Source: Chryseobacterium tructae
GTDB lineage: Bacteria; Bacteroidota; Bacteroidia; Flavobacteriales; Weeksellaceae
DNA: 64,000 nt
Direction of reading: 5' to 3'
NCBI RefSeq assembly: GCF_030409875.1
Contig: NZ_JAUFQR010000001.1
Coordinates: 4,216,001-4,280,000 of the forward strand
Shown: positions 51,510 to 60,299 of the stretch, one piece after another
How positions within the stretch are numbered: the first letter of the stretch is position 1
Layout: every line of letters begins with the position of its first letter
Translations under genes and position numbers: made by a program
The notes under the pieces: model-generated
Database searches by the model: none
Seen by the model: only the letters and a program-made list of their open reading frames with translations
What the model was told of the DNA's origin: nothing

Positions 51510-51552
51510 CAAATGTAAAGCATATTTATTAGTCTACAAAAATAATAGACTT
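51510..51552 (-). promoter_or_regulatory. Promoter and inverted repeat of the large TonB receptor
   Basis: TTTTTG (TTTG at 51537-51540), a 19-nt spacer and TACATTTG (51510-51517) on the minus strand. An inverted repeat AGTCTA / TAGACT (51531-51552) covers the -33 element and may be an operator. The start would be about 38 nt before the ATG. Confidence 0.7.
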
Positions 51553-51634
51553 TGTTTTTGTAAAAAATGATATTCGTTTCTTTCTATCCCTTATTAAAAT
51601 TACTATTTTTTCGACTAACTTAGAGGTATTTCAT

Positions 51635-51664
51635 CAAAAAACGGACTCAAAAAATGAATCCGTT
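51635..51664 (-). terminator. Terminator of the UvrD/PcrA gene
   Basis: On the minus strand AACGGATTC and GAGTCCGTT pair, followed by T6. It lies 30 bp past the helicase stop. Confidence 0.7.
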
Positions 51665-51693
51665 ACTTATTATTTAAAAAATACTTTACAATA

Positions 51694-54024
51694 TTAAATT
51701 TTTGTAAGCTTAGCATATTTCAAAATCAGGTTCTTCTCCCCTTCATGGATGAATACTACTTTTGCTTTGATATTTTGAGGATCTGTTCCATCTAAGAAAA
51801 TAACCTCCCCAATTCCGAAACGATCGTGTCTTACTTTATCTCCTACTTCAATATCCTGAGAGGAAGCACCGCTTGGATTGATAATTCTTGCTGTACTTAC
51901 CGGCTTAAGTTTCTTTGGTTCAGGAGCAGGTTTTGAATTATCACCTCTATCAATTGTCTTTTTCTCAACCTTTTTGAAAGATTTCATTTCAGATGGATGT
52001 TCATCAAAAATATTGGATTTCACTCCTGCATTATTGATAAATCTCTTCTCCAAAACAGGATTAAGGAACTCTATATATTCATCATCAATCTCACTCAGGA
52101 ATCTTGATGGCTCCGCATCCGTAATTTTTCCCCATTGAAAACGAGAAACAGCATAAGAGAAGAATACTTGCTTCTCGGCTCTGGTTAATGCGACATAAAA
52201 TAATCGTCTTTCTTCTTCGAGATCTTCTCTGGTTGCAGAACTCATGAAACTTGGGAAAAGGTTTTCTTCAAGACCTACCAGGTGAACAACAGGGAACTCA
52301 AGTCCTTTGGAAAGGTGAATGGTCATCAATGAAACCATATCATCTTCCAATTGTTTATCCTGCGTATCTGCAGAAAGAGCAATATTTTCAAGGAAATTAG
52401 AAAGGCTTGGATCTCCATCTTCCAACTGCATCTGTTCTTCAATAAACCCTTGCATGGAATTCATCAATTCCTGAACGTTTTCTACTCTTGAAATTCCTTC
52501 CGGAGTCTGATCATCTTTTAAAAACTTAATCAAACCGCTTCGCTTGGCAACTTCCATCGCAACGCTATAGGCCGTTTCAGTCTTTAGCAGTACCTGGAAT
52601 GCTTTGATCATTGACCAGAAATCATTCAGTTTGTTTAACACCCCATTATTAAGCCCTAATTGAGGAGCATACATTGGCAGATTGTCCAGCACTTTTGATA
52701 CTGCAATATTTTGAGCATCAGCAAAAACAATCAACTTATTCTGCGTAGTTTCTCCAATACCTCTTGTAGGATAATTGATGATTCGCATTAAAGCTTCTGA
52801 ATCATTTTCATTGATTAAAAGACGAAGGTAACCGATTAAATCTTTTACTTCTTTTCTTTGGTAAAATGAAAGTCCACCATATACTTTATAGGGAATATTT
52901 TTACGTCTCAGGGCATCTTCAAATGCTCTGGTTTGGGAGTTGGTTCGGTATAAAATAGCAAAATCACTATATTTTCTCTGGTCACGGTTACGAAGTTCCC
53001 AGATATTCCCTGCAACAAAGTTGGCCTCATCCGCATCAGAAAGCGAACGATATATTTTGATCTTATCTCCCTCTTCATTATCACTGAAAACATTTTTCTT
53101 AAACTGCTGTAAGTTTTTAGCAATAACAACATTCGCAGCATTTACAATGTTTTGTGTAGAACGGTAATTTTGCTCCAAAGATACCGTAATAGCATCCGGA
53201 TAATCCTTTTTAAAATTCAGAATATTATAAATATTAGCACCACGGAAAGAGTAAATGGACTGGGCATCATCTCCTACCACACAGATATTTTCAAACTTAG
53301 AAGCCAGTGCTTTTACAATAAGATACTGAGAATGGTTGGTATCCTGGTACTCATCTACCATGATGTATCTGAACCTGTCCTGATATTTGGCTAAAACCTC
53401 AGGAAAACGAGTCAACAACTCATTGGTTTTCAGTAGCAAATCATCAAAATCCATCGATCCGTTTCTGAAACATGCTTCTACATATTTTTGGTAGATCTGC
53501 CCAATAAATTTCATATTTGCTTTTTCATCAGCTTCCATTAATTCCGGATTGTTGAAATAAGCTTTTACTGTAATCAGGTTGTTTTTATAAGTTGAAATTC
53601 TTGCCTGAACTTTTTTAGGTTTATAAAGATCAGCATCAATGTTCATATCCTTCAGTACTTTCCTGATCACATTCAGGGCATCCTGCTGATCATAAATAGT
53701 AAAATTGGAAGGATAGCCCAAAAGATGAGCTTCAATTCTTAAAATCCTTGCAAAAACCGAGTGAAATGTTCCCATCCAAAGGCTTCTTGCATTGCTGTCT
53801 CCTACTACCTTTGCGATACGTTCTTTCATTTCACGAGCTGCTTTATTGGTAAAGGTAAGCGCCAAAATATTGAAAGGGTCTATTCCATTATGGATAAGGT
53901 GAGCAATACGCATGGTAAGCACACGTGTTTTCCCGGAACCAGCTCCTGCAAGCACCATCAGAGGGCCTTGTAAAGAGGTAACGGCTTCATATTGTGATTC
54001 GTTGAGTCCTTTCAGATAATCCAT
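51694..54024 (-). CDS. ATP-dependent DNA helicase, UvrD/PcrA/Rep type
   Basis: Superfamily 1A 3'-5' DNA helicase of about 776 residues for repair and replication restart. Motifs from the chosen ATG at 54024 (MDYLKGLNESQYEAV): I AGAGSGKT (26-33), Ia FTNKAAREMKERI, II VDEYQDTN, III GDDAQSIYSFRGA, IV EQNYRS, V LMTIHLSKGLEFPVV, VI FYVALTRAE. The C-terminus has IEVGDKVRHDRFGIGEVIFL, a UvrD-type Tudor-like tail. The frame is open to 54048, but that ATG is inside the -7 box, so 54024 is preferred. Confidence 0.94.
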   Translation of the reverse strand: MDYLKGLNESQYEAVTSLQGPLMVLAGAGSGKTRVLTMRIAHLIHNGIDPFNILALTFTNKAAREMKERIAKVVGDSNARSLWMGTFHSVFARILRIEAHLLGYPSNFTIYDQQDALNVIRKVLKDMNIDADLYKPKKVQARISTYKNNLITVKAYFNNPELMEADEKANMKFIGQIYQKYVEACFRNGSMDFDDLLLKTNELLTRFPEVLAKYQDRFRYIMVDEYQDTNHSQYLIVKALASKFENICVVGDDAQSIYSFRGANIYNILNFKKDYPDAITVSLEQNYRSTQNIVNAANVVIAKNLQQFKKNVFSDNEEGDKIKIYRSLSDADEANFVAGNIWELRNRDQRKYSDFAILYRTNSQTRAFEDALRRKNIPYKVYGGLSFYQRKEVKDLIGYLRLLINENDSEALMRIINYPTRGIGETTQNKLIVFADAQNIAVSKVLDNLPMYAPQLGLNNGVLNKLNDFWSMIKAFQVLLKTETAYSVAMEVAKRSGLIKFLKDDQTPEGISRVENVQELMNSMQGFIEEQMQLEDGDPSLSNFLENIALSADTQDKQLEDDMVSLMTIHLSKGLEFPVVHLVGLEENLFPSFMSSATREDLEEERRLFYVALTRAEKQVFFSYAVSRFQWGKITDAEPSRFLSEIDDEYIEFLNPVLEKRFINNAGVKSNIFDEHPSEMKSFKKVEKKTIDRGDNSKPAPEPKKLKPVSTARIINPSGASSQDIEVGDKVRHDRFGIGEVIFLDGTDPQNIKAKVVFIHEGEKNLILKYAKLTKI

Positions 54025-54047
54025 ACAGCAAAAAAATTTTTGGAACA

Positions 54048-54078
54048 CAAAATTAAGATATTCAGAGGAGAATTCAAA
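54048..54078 (-). promoter_or_regulatory. Promoter of the UvrD/PcrA gene
   Basis: TTTG (54075-54078), a 19-nt spacer and TAATTTTG (54048-54055) on the minus strand match the flavobacterial consensus. The predicted start is near 54041, which excludes the upstream ATG at 54048. Confidence 0.75.
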
Positions 54079-54125
54079 TTATGAAATGTCAATAGTCAAT
54101 TTTACTTCGCAAGTCAGTAGTGAAG
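54079..54125. repeat. Dispersed intergenic repeat, copy 2
   Basis: ATGAAATGTCAATAGTCAAT followed by TTTACTTCGCAAGTCAG resembles copies at 3405-3456 and 60011-60060. Confidence 0.4.
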
Positions 54126-54235
54126 TGACAGCGCATCATAATAACTATACACCTTGAATCTTAAACTTTAAACCTCAAAATTTGTGTAACATTTAATTCA
54201 TTTTTCCTACTAATTGTTAAACAATTTCTAACTTT

Positions 54236-55549
54236 ATGAAAAAGCGATTTCTTTCGGCTGCTGCCGTAGCTTTCTTCGGGCTGGTGATGAATGCACAGCA
54301 AATCAAATTCGAAGAATATGATCTTCCCAATGGTCTTCATGTAATTCTTCATCAGGATAATTCGGCTCCGGTAGTAACTACAGGGGTGATGTATCATGTA
54401 GGAGCAAAAGATGAAGTAAAAGGAAGAACCGGTTTTGCCCACTTCTTTGAACATCTTTTATTCGAAGGAACTCCCAACATTAAGAGAGGAGATTGGTTTA
54501 AAATTGTTTCTTCAAACGGAGGACAAAACAATGCCAATACAACCAATGACAGAACTTATTACTACGAAACTTTCCCTTCCAATAACGAGCAACTGGGACT
54601 TTGGATGGAATCTGAAAGAATGCGTCATGCAGTCATCAACCAGGTAGGAGTAGATACACAAAGAGAAGTCGTAAAGGAGGAAAAAAGACTAAGAATGGAT
54701 AACCAGCCTTATGGAAATCTTTTCACAACCATCCAGAAAAACCTTTTTACCAATCACCCATACAACTGGCCAACTATAGGGTCTATGGAAGACCTGAATG
54801 CAGCAAAACTTGAGGAGTTCCAGGCTTTCTACAAGAAATTCTATATTCCAAACAACGCTACTTTAGTAGTGGCCGGAGATATCAAGACTGAACAGACTAA
54901 AAAATGGATTGAAGAATACTATGGTGGTATTCCAAAAGGAACAGTGTATCCAAAGGATTTCCCTAAAGATGCTCCCATCACTCAGGAAAAAGAAATAACG
55001 GCAACGGATCCGAACATTCAGCTTCCAGCTTATGTTTTTGCATACAGAACTCCTGCTAATAAAGAAAAAGACGCTTATGTTTTAGATATGTTGTCTTCTT
55101 ATTTAAGCAATGGTAAATCTTCTGTTTTATATAAAAAACTAGTAGATCAGGATAAGAAAGCACTTCAGGTAGCAGCTTTCAACCAAGGGCTTGAAGATTA
55201 CAGTATTTTTGCCTTCTTTGCAATTCCAATGGGGCAAACGTCTAAACAAACTTTACAAACGGACATTGATGCAGAAATCAAAAAACTTCAGACGACTTTA
55301 ATTTCTGATGAAGATTACCAGAAGATTCAAAACCAGTTTGAAAATCAATTCGTCAATCAAAATTCAAGCATTCAGGGAATTGCAGCTTCTTTAGCCACCA
55401 ATCATGTTCTGATGGGAAATACGAATCTTATCAATAAGGAAATCGACATCTACAGATCCATCACAAAGCAAGATATTCAAAATGCAGCTAAGAAGTATTT
55501 GAATTCCAACCAAAGAATCATCATCAACTACGTTCCTGAGAAAAAATAA
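54236..55549 (+). CDS. M16 zinc metallopeptidase (pitrilysin family), active subunit
   Basis: 437-residue exported peptidase with signal peptide (1-20, ending MNAQ). The inverted zinc motif HFFEH (69-73) is followed by the downstream Glu region TQREVVKEEKRLRMD. This is the catalytic half of the bacterial two-protein M16B systems. The partner without the motif follows 7 bp downstream. Expected in the periplasm, degrading peptides. Confidence 0.92.
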   Translation: MKKRFLSAAAVAFFGLVMNAQQIKFEEYDLPNGLHVILHQDNSAPVVTTGVMYHVGAKDEVKGRTGFAHFFEHLLFEGTPNIKRGDWFKIVSSNGGQNNANTTNDRTYYYETFPSNNEQLGLWMESERMRHAVINQVGVDTQREVVKEEKRLRMDNQPYGNLFTTIQKNLFTNHPYNWPTIGSMEDLNAAKLEEFQAFYKKFYIPNNATLVVAGDIKTEQTKKWIEEYYGGIPKGTVYPKDFPKDAPITQEKEITATDPNIQLPAYVFAYRTPANKEKDAYVLDMLSSYLSNGKSSVLYKKLVDQDKKALQVAAFNQGLEDYSIFAFFAIPMGQTSKQTLQTDIDAEIKKLQTTLISDEDYQKIQNQFENQFVNQNSSIQGIAASLATNHVLMGNTNLINKEIDIYRSITKQDIQNAAKKYLNSNQRIIINYVPEKK

Positions 55550-55556
55550 TTTACCC

Positions 55557-57587
55557 ATGAAAAAGCAATTCACTTATATAGCAGCGGCATTTTTATTTGC
55601 AGGAATGCTTTCTGCCCAAAAAATCGACGTTAATGCAATGCCAAAACCAGGACCTACTCCTGCCATTAACATTGCCAAACCAAAAACTTTTCAACTTAAC
55701 AACGGATTAACCGTAATGGTGGTTGAAAACAATAAACTGCCAAGGGTAAATACGACTCTTACGATGGACAGGCCTCCTTATCATGAAGGAAATATAACCG
55801 GAGTAAGCATGCTTATGGCAGAGCAGCTCGACAATGGAACAACCAATCTAAGCAAGGATGAGTTTAATAAAAAAGTTGATTTCCTTGGAGCTAATATCAG
55901 CTTTTCTTCCAGCGGAGCTTCTTCAAACTCACTTTCAAAATATTTCCCTGAAGTATTAGGATTAATGGCTGATGCTATTGTTAATCCAAAATTTTCTGCA
56001 CAGGAAATCCAAAATGCTAAAGAAAGAATTATTGAAGGATTGAAGGCTGATGAAAAAAATGCATCATCCATTGCTGAGAGAGTATCCAATGCTTTGATGT
56101 ATGGAAAGAACACCTCAAGAGGAGAATTCACAACCATTGAATCAATCAACAAAATTCAATTGGCGGATGTACAGAATATTTACAATAAATATTACGCTCC
56201 GGATAATGCATATTTAGTGATTGTGGGAGATGTAAAATTCGAACAGATCAAACCTTTGGTTGAGAAAGCCTTTGGAAACTGGAAAAAGTCAAACACTAAG
56301 TTTGCAGCTTTAGAACCTGCCGCGAATGTTGCCAAAACAGAAATTAATGTGGTGGATGTTCCATCTGCTGTACAATCTGTATTATCTGTAAGCAACCTCA
56401 CCAATCTTAAGATGAAAGATCCCAATTACTTCCCTGCTACTATGGCCAATTATATTCTTGGTGGCGGTGGTGAAGCAAGACTTTTCATGAATCTTAGAGA
56501 AAAAAACGGATTTACTTACGGAGCTTATTCAAGTATGAATGCGAGCAAATATTCACCGGACTTCTCGGCGGAAACCAGTGTAAGAAATGAAGTAACGGAT
56601 AAAGCCGTTAAGGAAATGATGAATGAACTTAATGCAATTTCTACCGTAAAACCTGAAGAATTAGAAAACGCTAAAGCAAAATTGAAAGGTTCTTTCATTA
56701 TGTCCTTAGAAAAACCTGAAACCATAGCAAGATTTGCGTTGAATCAAAAAGTTCAGGATCTTCCGGCCGATTTCTATACCAATTATTTAAAATCTATTGA
56801 TAAAGTTACTGCAGCTGATATTTCTAACGCTGCAAAAGCAACTATTCTCCCGAACCAAAGCAGAATCTTCATTGCTGGTAAAGCATCTGACATTGCTGAA
56901 GGTCTTGAAAAACTTGGCTATCCGGTAAAATATTTTGATAAAGAAGCCAATCCCGTAACCAAACCCACAGCACAAAAAGTGGATGCTAATGTGACCATCG
57001 GTTCTGTAGCTGATAAATACATCAATGCAATCGGAGGTTTAGCAGCTCTTCAAAAAGTAACTTCCATTACAGCTGATGCGACTACCAAAGTTCAGGGAAT
57101 GGATATGAACATGAAACTGATTCAAGGAAAGGGCGGAAAAATGATGATGGATATGAAAATGATGGGTAATACCCTTCAAAAGATTGTTTTTGACGGTAAA
57201 GACGGCTATATAGAAGCGCAGGGCAAAAAAATGCCTTTAAATGACAAGCAGAAAGCTTCTATGGCAGAACCGGAACTTTTTCCGGAACTTACTTTTGCAG
57301 CCTCCAAAGAATTAAAATTAGCAGGAATCGAAAAGTACAATAACGAAGATTCTTATGTGGTAAAAGGACCAAAACAAACCTATTATTACAGCGTAAAAAC
57401 CGGATTGAAAACCGGAGAGATCAAATCAGGAGAAGGAGGTGCTATGCCTACAAGCTTCGCTGATTATAAAGACGTATCGGGAGTGAAGCTTCCTTTCACC
57501 ATTATCCAAAATATGGGTGGAATGGAAATTAATCTTGCTGTACAGTCTTACCAGCTTAATCAGGCTAAGGATACAGATTTTAAATAA
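55557..57587 (+). CDS. M16 family protein lacking zinc motif, with C-terminal LolA-like domain
   Basis: 676 residues with signal peptide (1-20, ending LSAQ). Two M16 half-domains (about 35-470) are present, but the HxxEH position reads MLMAE in VSMLMAEQLDNGT, so it cannot bind zinc. FTYGAYSSM (about 321) retains the R/Y-type substrate motif of the partner subunit. The last 195 residues (DKYINAIGGLAALQKVTSI to QAKDTDFK) form a separate domain similar to LolA/outer-membrane-lipoprotein-sorting-like sheets. It works with the upstream active subunit (7 bp). Confidence 0.9.
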   Translation: MKKQFTYIAAAFLFAGMLSAQKIDVNAMPKPGPTPAINIAKPKTFQLNNGLTVMVVENNKLPRVNTTLTMDRPPYHEGNITGVSMLMAEQLDNGTTNLSKDEFNKKVDFLGANISFSSSGASSNSLSKYFPEVLGLMADAIVNPKFSAQEIQNAKERIIEGLKADEKNASSIAERVSNALMYGKNTSRGEFTTIESINKIQLADVQNIYNKYYAPDNAYLVIVGDVKFEQIKPLVEKAFGNWKKSNTKFAALEPAANVAKTEINVVDVPSAVQSVLSVSNLTNLKMKDPNYFPATMANYILGGGGEARLFMNLREKNGFTYGAYSSMNASKYSPDFSAETSVRNEVTDKAVKEMMNELNAISTVKPEELENAKAKLKGSFIMSLEKPETIARFALNQKVQDLPADFYTNYLKSIDKVTAADISNAAKATILPNQSRIFIAGKASDIAEGLEKLGYPVKYFDKEANPVTKPTAQKVDANVTIGSVADKYINAIGGLAALQKVTSITADATTKVQGMDMNMKLIQGKGGKMMMDMKMMGNTLQKIVFDGKDGYIEAQGKKMPLNDKQKASMAEPELFPELTFAASKELKLAGIEKYNNEDSYVVKGPKQTYYYSVKTGLKTGEIKSGEGGAMPTSFADYKDVSGVKLPFTIIQNMGGMEINLAVQSYQLNQAKDTDFK

Positions 57588-57608
57588 TAAACAAACTATA
57601 TTGATAGA

Positions 57609-57640
57609 AAAGCTATCTCAAAATTGAGATAGCTTCTTTC
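57609..57640 (+). terminator. Terminator after the M16 pair
   Basis: AAGCTATCTCAA / TTGAGATAGCTT stem with T-rich tail (CTTTCTTTTT). Confidence 0.85.
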
Positions 57641-57816
57641 TTTTTCTGATTTTGCAAATGCTATTATTAATCAATTTGGCAAGAGAAATTGCAAGCAGTT
57701 CATGGTTGAATCCGATTATTCCTACCCTCTATTTACTTCCCCTTGCATTTTAAGCATAAAATCATTGTTTATTTTTTATTTTTTTGCTGTTGTGCCATAT
57801 TTACCGATATCTTTTT

Positions 57817-57846
57817 TTGTCATTCAGTAAAAAAAGATTAAATTTG
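57817..57846 (+). promoter_or_regulatory. secG promoter
   Basis: TTG (57817-57819 in a T7G run), a 19-nt spacer and TAAATTTG (57839-57846) match the flavobacterial consensus. Start near 57853, leader about 20 nt. Elsewhere the 57588-57871 gap is AT-rich with nothing recognised. Confidence 0.8.
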
Positions 57847-57871
57847 CCCATTCAAAAAGATATCAGAATTA

Positions 57872-58225
57872 ATGGATACTATATTTACACTATTGATGGT
57901 TCTTATTATGATTGCCAGTATTTTATTGGTAATTGTTGTTATGGCTCAAAACCCAAAAGGTGGAGGTCTTTCCAGTACTTTCGGAGGGGCATCTTCTGCT
58001 CAGTTTGGAGTACAAAGAACCAATGATTTCATGGAAAAAGCAACATGGACTCTAGGCGGAACTATCATCGTTCTTATCCTTATAAGCGTTGTCGTTACTG
58101 GTAAACCATCACAAGTGGCTCCAGCTCAACAACCCGTTAAAAAAGAAGCTCCGGCAAAACAATCTGCTCCGGCTTCTTCTACAACAACTGCTCCGGCATC
58201 AACTCCAGTTGCACCGGCTAAATAA
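57872..58225 (+). CDS. secG: Preprotein translocase subunit SecG
   Basis: 117-residue SecYEG component. Two transmembrane helices (about 4-24 IFTLLMVLIMIASILLVIVV and 60-78 GGTIIVLILISVVVTG) flank the conserved loop AQNPKGGGLSSTFGGASSAQ. A C-terminal Ala/Pro/Lys-rich tail (about 82-117) is longer than in E. coli SecG, a known Bacteroidota trait. It has its own promoter and terminator. Confidence 0.94.
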   Translation: MDTIFTLLMVLIMIASILLVIVVMAQNPKGGGLSSTFGGASSAQFGVQRTNDFMEKATWTLGGTIIVLILISVVVTGKPSQVAPAQQPVKKEAPAKQSAPASSTTTAPASTPVAPAK

Positions 58226-58246
58226 GAAGATTATTTTTCGACATAC

Positions 58247-58277
58247 AAAAAGCAACTCTCATTGAGTTGCTTTTTTA
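58247..58277 (+). terminator. secG terminator
   Basis: AAAAAGCAACTC and GAGTTGCTTTTTT form a 10-bp or longer stem with a T tract. Confidence 0.88.
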
Positions 58278-58317
58278 TTGTAATATATTTTTAATATTTA
58301 ATGTGCAAGATTATACT

Positions 58318-58500
58318 CACCGTCATTCCGACGAAGCAGGAATCTCATCCATCATTTAAATTCTCCACTCCATTCGGAATAACATAAGCGGATAACGTAA
58401 ACCGTATAAAATCGTATTTCTTTATATAGAGGTTATAAAGCACATGATAAGTACTTCAGACATCCATAACCTCCAACTTCCCTCTTCCAACTTCCAACCT
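58318..58500. repeat. Intergenic repeat region with CATTCCGACGAAG element
   Basis: GTCATTCCGACGAAGCAGG followed by ATTCGGAATAAC resembles a widespread palindromic repeat; AACTTCC/CTTCCAAC words near 58470-58500 match those of the 18848-19083 element. No gene is seen here. Confidence 0.35.
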
Positions 58501-58502
58501 AC

Positions 58503-59336
58503 TTACTTCAGCTTAATCTTCTCAATCTGATAGCGGAGTTTCAGACCGGCTTTTAGAAAGGAATACTGCATGGGTTTTGATTCCTTATAATATTTGTCTA
58601 TAAAGATCTGCATGGCACCATAGAAACGGTTCAGATAAACATCATTCTTTATGGTACTTTCTCCTTTATGATGAAGAAGAGAAGCCTTACCATAATAGTA
58701 GTTTTTGTATCCATTTCTTATTAAAGTATAACAAAGGTCAATATCTTCACCATACATAAAATAAGCTTCATCCAAACCACCTACTTTTTCATACACTTCT
58801 TTTTTCAGCAAGAGAAAAGCTCCTGTCATTACTTCTACTTCAGCAATAACATTTTCCTCAAGATCATTCCTGTAATAGGATTTCGAATTATTTTTCTTAA
58901 AATTAGTAAATAGCTTCTCAAAAGAATTGAACATATCCGGAACTGAACGTTTACTTTCTGGCAAGAAATGCCCATCCGCATCATGCATTCGTATTCCAAG
59001 GCATCCGAAATCCGGTTGGCTATCTGAAAAATCTAATACCTCTTTCATATAAAAACCTTCCAGTTCCGTATCAGGGTTTAAAAGCAATATGTATTCGCCT
59101 TTTGCAGCTTGTATCGCAGTATTATTAGCCTTTGAAAAGCCTCCATTAATCTCTGAAGCAATAAAGTGTACCTCGGGAAATTCCGTGATAAGATCCTTCC
59201 ATGAACTATCTGTAGAAGCATTGTCTATCACAATGACCTCATACTCCAAATCTTTTACGTATTTCTGAATAGATAAAAGGCAGTTTCGGAGCAGTTGGGC
59301 AACATTATAATTAACAATAATAATAGACAGCTTCAT
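58503..59336 (-). CDS. Glycosyltransferase family 2
   Basis: 277 residues. GT2 signature LSIIIVNYNVAQLLRNCLLS at the start, VIVIDNASTDSSW, GGFSKANNTAI, LLLNPDTELEG (DxD-like) and EDIDLCYTLIRNGYKNYYYG. The frame extends to 59414, but the ATG at 59336 (MKLSII) gives a normal N-terminus and sits 1 bp after the recR stop. Rhamnosyltransferase-like dTDP-sugar enzymes share this pattern. Surface polysaccharide role inferred. Confidence 0.88.
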   Translation of the reverse strand: MKLSIIIVNYNVAQLLRNCLLSIQKYVKDLEYEVIVIDNASTDSSWKDLITEFPEVHFIASEINGGFSKANNTAIQAAKGEYILLLNPDTELEGFYMKEVLDFSDSQPDFGCLGIRMHDADGHFLPESKRSVPDMFNSFEKLFTNFKKNNSKSYYRNDLEENVIAEVEVMTGAFLLLKKEVYEKVGGLDEAYFMYGEDIDLCYTLIRNGYKNYYYGKASLLHHKGESTIKNDVYLNRFYGAMQIFIDKYYKESKPMQYSFLKAGLKLRYQIEKIKLK

Positions 59337-59337
59337 A

Positions 59338-59949
59338 TTAATCCTTTTCGTTATATGGTAATCTGTTGATAATAGATCTTCCCAGTGAAATTTCATCTGC
59401 ATACTCCAGCTCATCTCCTACTGAAATTCCTCTGGCAATGCTTGAAAAATTTACATTGAATTTTTTAAATTTTTTGTAAATATAATAAGCAGTTGTATCT
59501 CCCTCCATAGTAGCACTCAACGCAAAAATAAATTCCTTCACGACCCCTTCATTCAGTTTTCTCTCAATACTTGGAATGTTCAATTGGCTTGGCCCGACTC
59601 CTTCCATCGGAGAGATTTTTCCACCCAAAATAAGATACTTCCCGCCATACTTCCCAGTATTCTCAATAGCAATTACATCTCTTACATCTTCAACAATACA
59701 AATTAACTCACCGCTTCTTTTCTCATTGCTGCAAATCTCACAGATGTCAAAATCAGAAAAATTATGACACTCTTTACAATATTTTATATCGTTGACAAGA
59801 TTAATCAGTGAGTTTCCAAGGCTTACCGCTCTGGAACTAGGTTGTTTTAATAAATGTAATGCTAATCTTAAAGCTGTTTTTCTTCCAATTCCAGGTAACC
59901 CTGAAATCTCATCAACCGCCTTTGCCAGCACTTTACTTGGATAATCCAT
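59338..59949 (-). CDS. recR: Recombination mediator RecR
   Basis: 203-residue RecFOR protein loading RecA at gaps. N-terminal HhH (AVDEISGLPGIGRKTALRLA), C4 zinc finger YCKECHNFSDFDICEICSNE (about 56-75) and Toprim domain (LICIVEDVRDVIAIENTGKY, YLILGGKISPMEGVGPSQLN) are all in place. Length matches the family (about 200). A -7 box (TATTTTTG, minus strand 59954-59961) ends only 4 nt before the ATG. The glycosyltransferase follows in the same operon. Confidence 0.96.
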   Translation of the reverse strand: MDYPSKVLAKAVDEISGLPGIGRKTALRLALHLLKQPSSRAVSLGNSLINLVNDIKYCKECHNFSDFDICEICSNEKRSGELICIVEDVRDVIAIENTGKYGGKYLILGGKISPMEGVGPSQLNIPSIERKLNEGVVKEFIFALSATMEGDTTAYYIYKKFKKFNVNFSSIARGISVGDELEYADEISLGRSIINRLPYNEKD

Positions 59950-60010
59950 AGTACAAAAATAAGGATTATTTGAGGAAAATGATCTATCCTAACGGGGAGT
60001 TTTTGAGTTT

Positions 60011-60060
60011 CGGAATATGAAAAGTCAATTATCAATTTTAACCACCAGAAGTCATTACTT
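60011..60060. repeat. Dispersed intergenic repeat, copy 3
   Basis: GGAATATGAAAAGTCAAT then TATCAATTTTA closely matches 3405-3456 and 54079-54125. The remaining 59950-60299 gap has pyrimidine-rich CTTCCACTTCTCC words and a -7 box TATATTTG at 60256-60263. Confidence 0.45.
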
Positions 60061-60255
60061 ATTTACTTCCACAACAAAAATTCACCATTAACGTATAAAA
60101 ACCAAAGTAACTTTTGCTATTTTAAGATTCCCATAAATTATCTATTATCCATCATTTCTAACCCTCTTTTTTCAAACTTCCACTTCTCCAATGTCTCATT
60201 CCGATATTTTAATTCCCTATTCCGTCCCTATATTCCATAACTCTAAAAAAACCGT

Positions 60256-60263
60256 TATATTTG
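60256..60263 (+). promoter_or_regulatory. -7 box upstream of LURP-one gene
   Basis: TATATTTG fits TAnnTTTG, 36 nt before the ATG at 60300. No clear -33 TTG. Confidence 0.45.
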
Positions 60264-60299
60264 CGGCTTCAATTAAATATGAAAAAAATAAACTAACAC

